This document shows positions 59,080 through 64,000 of a stretch of 64,000 nt of DNA, piece by piece. How positions within the stretch are numbered: position 1 is the first letter of the stretch; each line of letters begins with the position of its first letter. The position numbers and the translations under genes were made by a program. This stretch comes from Solanum dulcamara. Lineage: Eukaryota; Streptophyta; Magnoliopsida; Solanales; Solanaceae. The notes under the pieces are model-generated. The model made no database searches. It had not been told where the DNA came from and saw nothing but the letters and a program-made list of their open reading frames with translations. The stretch is taken from assembly GCF_947179165.1 (NCBI RefSeq), contig NC_077240.1:30800001-30864000 (forward strand), read 5' to 3'.

Positions 59080-61384
59080 GGATCATTCGTCCTCAAATGA
59101 CGAGTAACCCAAGGATGGACTCGAGGTATAAATTACAATCAGAATTCAGTCATGCAACCAATCAAATTCTCAAAATAGTTACTATCCAAACTCAAAATGC
59201 ATAAATGAATTCAAGTCAAGAAAATGGACATTACCTTCAACATTCTCATCGATGGGCACTAATAGATGCGGATATTTAGTTTTTATATCTTCCTCCACTT
59301 CCTATGTGGCTTACTCAACAAATTGATTTCTCCACAAATCTTTGACTGAGGCAATCTATTTGTTCCTCAATTTACAAATTTGGCGATCAAGGATTTCGAC
59401 CGAAACTTCTTCATAGGACAAGCTATCCTTAAATCCAATACTATCAATGAGGACTACCAATGACGGATCGTCCAAGCATTTCTTCAACATCAAAATGTGA
59501 AATACCGAATGAATGATAGCTAGCTCCAAGGGTAACTCTAATTCATAAGCGACACTCCCTATTCTCCTCGCAACCTGGTAAGGACCAATGTATCGAGGAC
59601 TAAGCTTTCCCTTCCTTTCAAACCTCATGACGCCCTTCATGGGTGACACTTTCAAGTATACCCAATCATCCACCTCAAAGTTCAAGTCTTTCCTCCTCAC
59701 ATCGGTGTAAGATTTTTGACAGCTTTGGGCTGTCTTTAGCCTATCTTGAATAAATCTCACCTTCTCCATAGCTTGGTGAACAAAATCAGGCCCAATCAAC
59801 TCAGTTTCACCAATTTCAAACCACCCAATTAGAGATCTATACCTCCTCCCATACAAAGCTTCATAAGGAGCCATTTGAATGCTTGCATGATAGCTATTAT
59901 TGTATGCAAACTCTATGAGAGGTAAGTGATTATCCCAATTTCCTTTGAAGTCAAGTACACATGCCCTCAACATATCCTCCAATGTCTGGATGGTACGCTT
60001 TGCTTGGCCATCTGTCTGGGGATGAAAGGTCGTGCTAAGATTCACCTTTGAACCCAGTCCCTTCTAGAAGGATTTTCAAAATTGGGAAGTGAACTGAGCT
60101 CCTCTGTCTGAGATGATAGACAAGGGGACCCCATACAATCTAACGATCTCCTGAATCTATAATTTTGCATAATCTTCTGCGGTGTCAGTAGTCCTAACTG
60201 CCAAGAAGTGAGCTAATTTTTTCATTCTATCCACAATCACCCAAATCAAATCATGTTGCTTTCGGGACCTCAGCAAACCTGTAATAAAGTCTATATTGAT
60301 CATTTCCCACTTCCATTCCGGAATTTCTATGTTTTGAGTTAACCCATATGGCCTTTGATGCTCAACTTTAACCTGTTGGAAATTCGGACACTTGGAAATA
60401 AATTCCGTGATATCTCTCTTCATTCCACTCCACCAATAAACTTCCCTCAAGTCATGGTACATCTTTGTAGAGCCAGGATGAATAGAGTATATAGAACTAT
60501 GTGCTTCGACCATAATCCTCTATCGAACATCATCGACATCCGGTACACAGAATCTATTTTGGTACCTCAACACACCATCTCTCCCTTTGGTAAAAACCAT
60601 CACTTCTTGTTTGTGAACAACTTCCTTCAACTAGAGAATGATGGGATCTTGGTCTTGTTTCTCTTTTACCTCTATCACCAGTGAGGATGCAGACCTATCC
60701 TGAACATTAACCCCGCCTTCATTGTTCTCTTCAAGACGAACTCCCAATCGAGCTAGTCTATGCACCTCTTTAGCCAATTCTTTCCTCCATTCCTCTATAT
60801 GGACTCTACCCATAGATAACCTGCTAAGAGCATCAGCAACAACGTTAGCTTTACCTGGATGGTAGAGGATGCTCATATTATAATCTTTGAGTAGCTCGAG
60901 CCATCTCCTTTGCCTCAGATTGAGTTCCTTCTGGATGAAGATGTATTGTAAACTCTTATGATTAGTGAATACGTCAACATGCACTCCATACAAATAGTGA
61001 CGCCAAATTTTAAGAGCAAATACCACAGCTGCCAGCTCAAGGTCATGAGTAGGGTAATTTCTCTCATGAATCTTAAGTTGTCTTGAAGCATAGGTTATCA
61101 CCTTTCCCCTCTGCATCAACACACAACCCAAACCAACTCTAGACGCATCACAATAGATCACAAAATCCTCTGTTCCATCGGGCAAGGTTAGGATAGGAGC
61201 AGTGGTTAGCTTGGTCTTTAATTTCTGAAAACTCTCCTCACACGCATCGGACCATTGGAACTTAACCTTCTTTTGGGTCAGCTTGGTCAATGGTGATGAT
61301 ATGGATGAGAATCCCTCTATAAACCTTTGATAATAGCCAGTCAAACCTAAGAAGCTTCTTATCTCTATCGGGGATATGGGTCTA
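59080..61384 (-). pseudogene. pol 3' part: RNase H, integrase and chromodomain-like tail
   Basis: From the frameshift near 61385 down to about 59220 the reading is one frame. RNase H 61344-60900 ([12 protein letters not shown]), spacer 60860-60630, integrase zinc finger near 60500-60400 (HPGSTKMY, YWWSGMKRDI, CPNFQQ), core 60330-59950, tail 59640-59250 with FHILMLKK and VEILDRQICKLRNK. Stops near 60635, 60530, 60160, 60065, 60055, 59355, 59310 and 59300. The integrase catalytic Glu motif reads QAKR instead of QAER, so the active site is dead. The end resembles a Tekay-type chromodomain. Confidence 0.88.
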
Positions 61385-62330
61385 GGCTAATTTTCTCACT
61401 GCCTCAATCTTCTGAGCATCAACCTGAATACCATTTCCAGATATAATGTGGCCTAGAAAATCCACTAATGCAAGCCAAAATTCACATTTGGAGAACTTTG
61501 CATACAATACCTGGTCTTTCAAAGTTTGTAAGATGACTCTAAGATGATAGGCGTGCTCCTCCTTATTCTTGGAGTAAACCAAAATATCATCTATGAATAT
61601 AATCACAAATATATCAAGATATGGTTTAAATACTCGATTCATGAGTTCCATAAAAACTGCAGGGGCATTAGTCAACCCAAAGGACATAACCAAGAATTCA
61701 AAGTGGCCATAGCGGGCTCGAAAAGCTGTCTTTGGGATATCATACTCCCTCACCTTCAACTGATGGTAGCCCGATCTTAGGTCTATCTTTGAGAAACAGG
61801 TGGCACCCTGAAGTTGATCAAATAAGTAATCTATTTTGGGGAGAGGGTATTTGTTCTTTATGGTGACCTTGTTCAGCTGCCTGTAGTCAATACACATTCT
61901 AAGGGACCCATCTTTCTTTCACACGAATAGGACAGGAGCACCCCATGGTGAGACACTCGGCCTAATGAATCCCTTATCTAATAAATCTTTCAACTGTTCT
62001 TTCAATTCTTTCAACTCAGCCGGAGCCATTCTATATGGAGGGATAGAGATAGGCTGGGTATCAAAAAGAACATCAATCCCAAAGTCGATCTCCCTATCAG
62101 GAGGGACTCCGAGCAGATCTTCAAGAAAGACTTCGGGAAACTCATTGATAATCGGAATTGACTCAAGGGATGGAGACTCAACCTTGTCATCTTTCACTCG
62201 GATAATGTGATAAATACACCCTTTTGAGATTAGCTTTCTGGCCCTAAGGTACGAAATAAACTTACCCTTAGGCACGATAGGACTACCCTTCCACTTTATG
62301 ACAACCTCATTCGAGAATTTGAACTTGACA
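61385..62330 (-). pseudogene. pol 5' part: pre-RT linker and reverse transcriptase
   Basis: Linker 62275-62000 ([19 protein letters not shown], then a [14 protein letters not shown] motif), then RT to 61385 with [10 protein letters not shown] near 61600 intact and the [15 protein letters not shown] motif. A TGA at about 61916-61918 replaces Arg in the LFVRKKDG motif. Near 61385 an extra A and a TGG-to-TAG change break the frame. The RT core looks otherwise complete, with no missing catalytic Asp. Confidence 0.9.
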
Positions 62331-63919
62331 ATCTAAGTCCTACAATCAATAGAAGCATAACAGACATAAAGCCAGTTCATGCCAAGGATCACATCAAAGT
62401 CAACCATGTCTAACTCAACTAAGTCAGCCAAAGTATCTCTGTGATGGATTGACACAGTGCAATCTCTATAGACTTTCTCAGCTAAGACAGAATCACCGAC
62501 AGGAGTATCTATGCAGAAAGGCTTACGAAGACATTCAGGAATTCTATTGAATTTACTTGTCACGTAAGGAGTCACAAAAGATAGTGTGGCACTCGGATCC
62601 ATCAAAACATAATAGTCAAGAGAAAGGACTCGAATCATACCCATCACGACGTTTGGGGAGTCCTCCTGATCTTGGCGACTACCCATGGCATATAGACGGT
62701 TTGTACCTCCGCTCATACCTGAAGTAGTGCCCCTCTGATTACCTCTAGCTAGTGGTGCGATGGTCGGATAGTGGGATCTATTCCCCCATGTTAGACACTT
62801 CTTCTGAAAATGGTCAATTTGGCTGTATTTATAACAACCAACCTTCCCCGCTCTACACTCCCCCAAGTGGAGCTTACCGCACTTGCCGCATGGTGGCTTC
62901 CCTTGCAAACCTTCACCCACGCTAGCCTGGGATTGAGAACCCTGGGGTCTGAAATTCTGGCGACTCTGTCCCTGCCGATCATACCTATTCTGCAGCATAG
63001 GTGCACTGGTGGTAGATGAGGCATAGTTGGAAGGCCTCTTCTGGAAGAAGAACCAATTGCCCTTGTTTTGCCTCTGTTCATTCTCATGGCCCGCTGATTT
63101 TGCCTTCTTACTCAGATGCTCCTCTCTTTCTTTCCTCTTATCATCCTCCACCTGCTGAGAATACACCATTAATCTTGAAATATCCATGTCGGAGATTAGC
63201 AGTGCCGCTTTGCACTCCTTCTTCACATGTCTTCCCAAACCAGAGATAAATTTCCTCATCTTCGACCTCACATCTGGGATCATCTCTAGAGCATATCTGG
63301 ACAGCTGGATGAACTTTGGACTATACTCCTTAACAGTCATACTTTCTTGTTTCAGATTCACAAATTCTTCCACCTTCGCTTCCCTCAATTCTCTGGGAAA
63401 GAAGTGGTCAAGAAAGGCTCCCTCAAATTCATCCCACATAGCAGGTTCAGTATCCTCACCTCTACCTTGTTCCCATTGGTTATACCAAATGTTTACCACA
63501 TCTTTGAGTTGATAAGACACCAACTCAACCCCCTCGATCTTCGTAGTATGCATAGCTTTCAGGATCTTCCATATCTCATCAATAAAATTATGGGGGTCTT
63601 CATCAACCTTAGAACCCGTGAATGCCGACGGATTCATTCTCAGGAAGTCTCTAATTTTGGTGGCAGCAGACAGCTCTTGGGAACTAGAGCTAAGAGTTGG
63701 CGAACTCTAGTTACCATTTCGGGCAGCCACTAGTTGAGTGAGCATAGCAATCGTTCCTCAAAAATCTGCTTCCGAAGTTGGTGCAGGCGGAGTAGTAGGC
63801 ATTTGAGGTGCCTTCGTATATCTCGCAGGTCGGCCCCTAGCCCTCGACGGGCGTACCTCTGACTGTGGCATCTCTGAATTATCAGCATTCCTCTGGCTAG
63901 CAGTACATTTTGGAGGCAT
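62331..63919 (-). pseudogene. gag and protease, almost intact
   Basis: Start ATG at 63919-63917 (MPPKCTASQRNADNSE). In-frame TGA at 63758-63760 and TAG at 63707-63709, then open from 63637 to 62333. Capsid core: FLRMNPSAFTGSKVDEDP, WYNQWEQGRG, FLDHFFPRELREAKVEEF, SMTVKEYSPKFIQLSRYA. Two knuckle-like motifs: CGKCGKLHLGEC and CYKYSQIDHFQKKC (second Cys changed to Tyr in the latter). Protease: YYVLMDPSATLSFV active site (DPS in place of DSG, common in this family) and VDFDVILGMNWL. It ends at TAG near 62331. Two stops aside, this is a full-length gag. Confidence 0.92.
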
Positions 63920-64000
63920 TATCTGTAACGTATAAATGCACGAATTAGAAAGGAAGTTTTATAGAGTTTAACTCTATCGCATGAATTAAGAGTATGAAAG
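63920..64000 (-). other. 5' leader of the right-hand element
   Basis: Untranslated sequence upstream of the gag ATG. No primer site or LTR end is visible, so both lie beyond the window. Confidence 0.7.

Larger units (their letters stand above)
56743..64000 (-). mobile_element. Large Ty3/gypsy element (minus), 5' end outside window
   Basis: 3' LTR 56743-59065, purine tract near 59066-59080, pol 59080-62300, gag-protease up to 63919, then leader to the window end. The 5' LTR and primer site lie beyond 64000. It is the best preserved gag-pol in the window: one reading frame except for a single frameshift near 61385 and around a dozen nonsense codons, mostly at former CGA, CAG or TGG codons. Confidence 0.92.

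Overview
The window is plant nuclear DNA, almost certainly from repeat-rich, heterochromatic (pericentromere-like) sequence. The long LTRs beginning TGTAATGACC, TGTAACACC or TGTCACGACCC, the chromodomain-bearing Ty3/gypsy pol genes, and a DUF3444 (plant J-domain-protein family) gene remnant all fit a dicot. From memory of sequence style rather than a search, Solanaceae (Solanum, Capsicum or Nicotiana) is the best guess. No intact host gene, rRNA, tRNA, CRISPR array or bacterial signal was seen.

Layout. 1-2889: 3' half of the pol of a plus-strand Tekay/Del-type gypsy element, in one frame with four nonsense codons. 2890-5652: its LTR followed by a near-identical inverted LTR, a 2.76 kb palindrome. 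5653-8942: decayed minus-strand pol plus a minus LTR. 8943-13392: a host-derived segment holding a double-domain DUF3444 pseudogene and a dimeric minisatellite. 13393-24007: a minus solo LTR (target duplication ATAAG) interrupted by a full-length plus gypsy element (14872-23784, target duplication GAATG). 24008-31293: unassigned sequence, a partial minus LTR, and a minus element of which only the 3' half of pol and the 3' LTR remain. 31294-33500: a second, truncated copy of the DUF3444 segment. 33500-37869: a minus LTR containing a LINE 3' fragment. 38474-53318: a degenerate gypsy locus that appears to have been tandemly duplicated, then hit by a 3.7 kb solo LTR (target duplication GTAAT) and a 1.66 kb insertion. 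53319-56521: a complete 3.2 kb non-autonomous gag-protease (TR-GAG-like) element with two 511 bp LTRs and a perfect 12-nt initiator-Met primer site. 56743-64000: a minus gypsy element with its 3' LTR and almost the whole gag-pol, running off the window.

How the parts relate. The substrate looks like a locus carrying at least two copies of a DUF3444 gene segment, later filled by successive retroelements. The order of several insertions can be read from nesting and target duplications. Most coding breaks are C-to-T or G-to-A changes, as expected of methylated, silenced elements. The most unusual signals are the LTR palindrome with convergent TATA boxes, clusters of short family-specific palindromic words at a similar place near the start of several LTR families (differing greatly in copy number between the two LTRs of one insertion), and a TR-GAG-like element whose 3' end keeps a chromodomain-like tail. 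Coordinates of degenerate elements are approximate unless target duplications are given.
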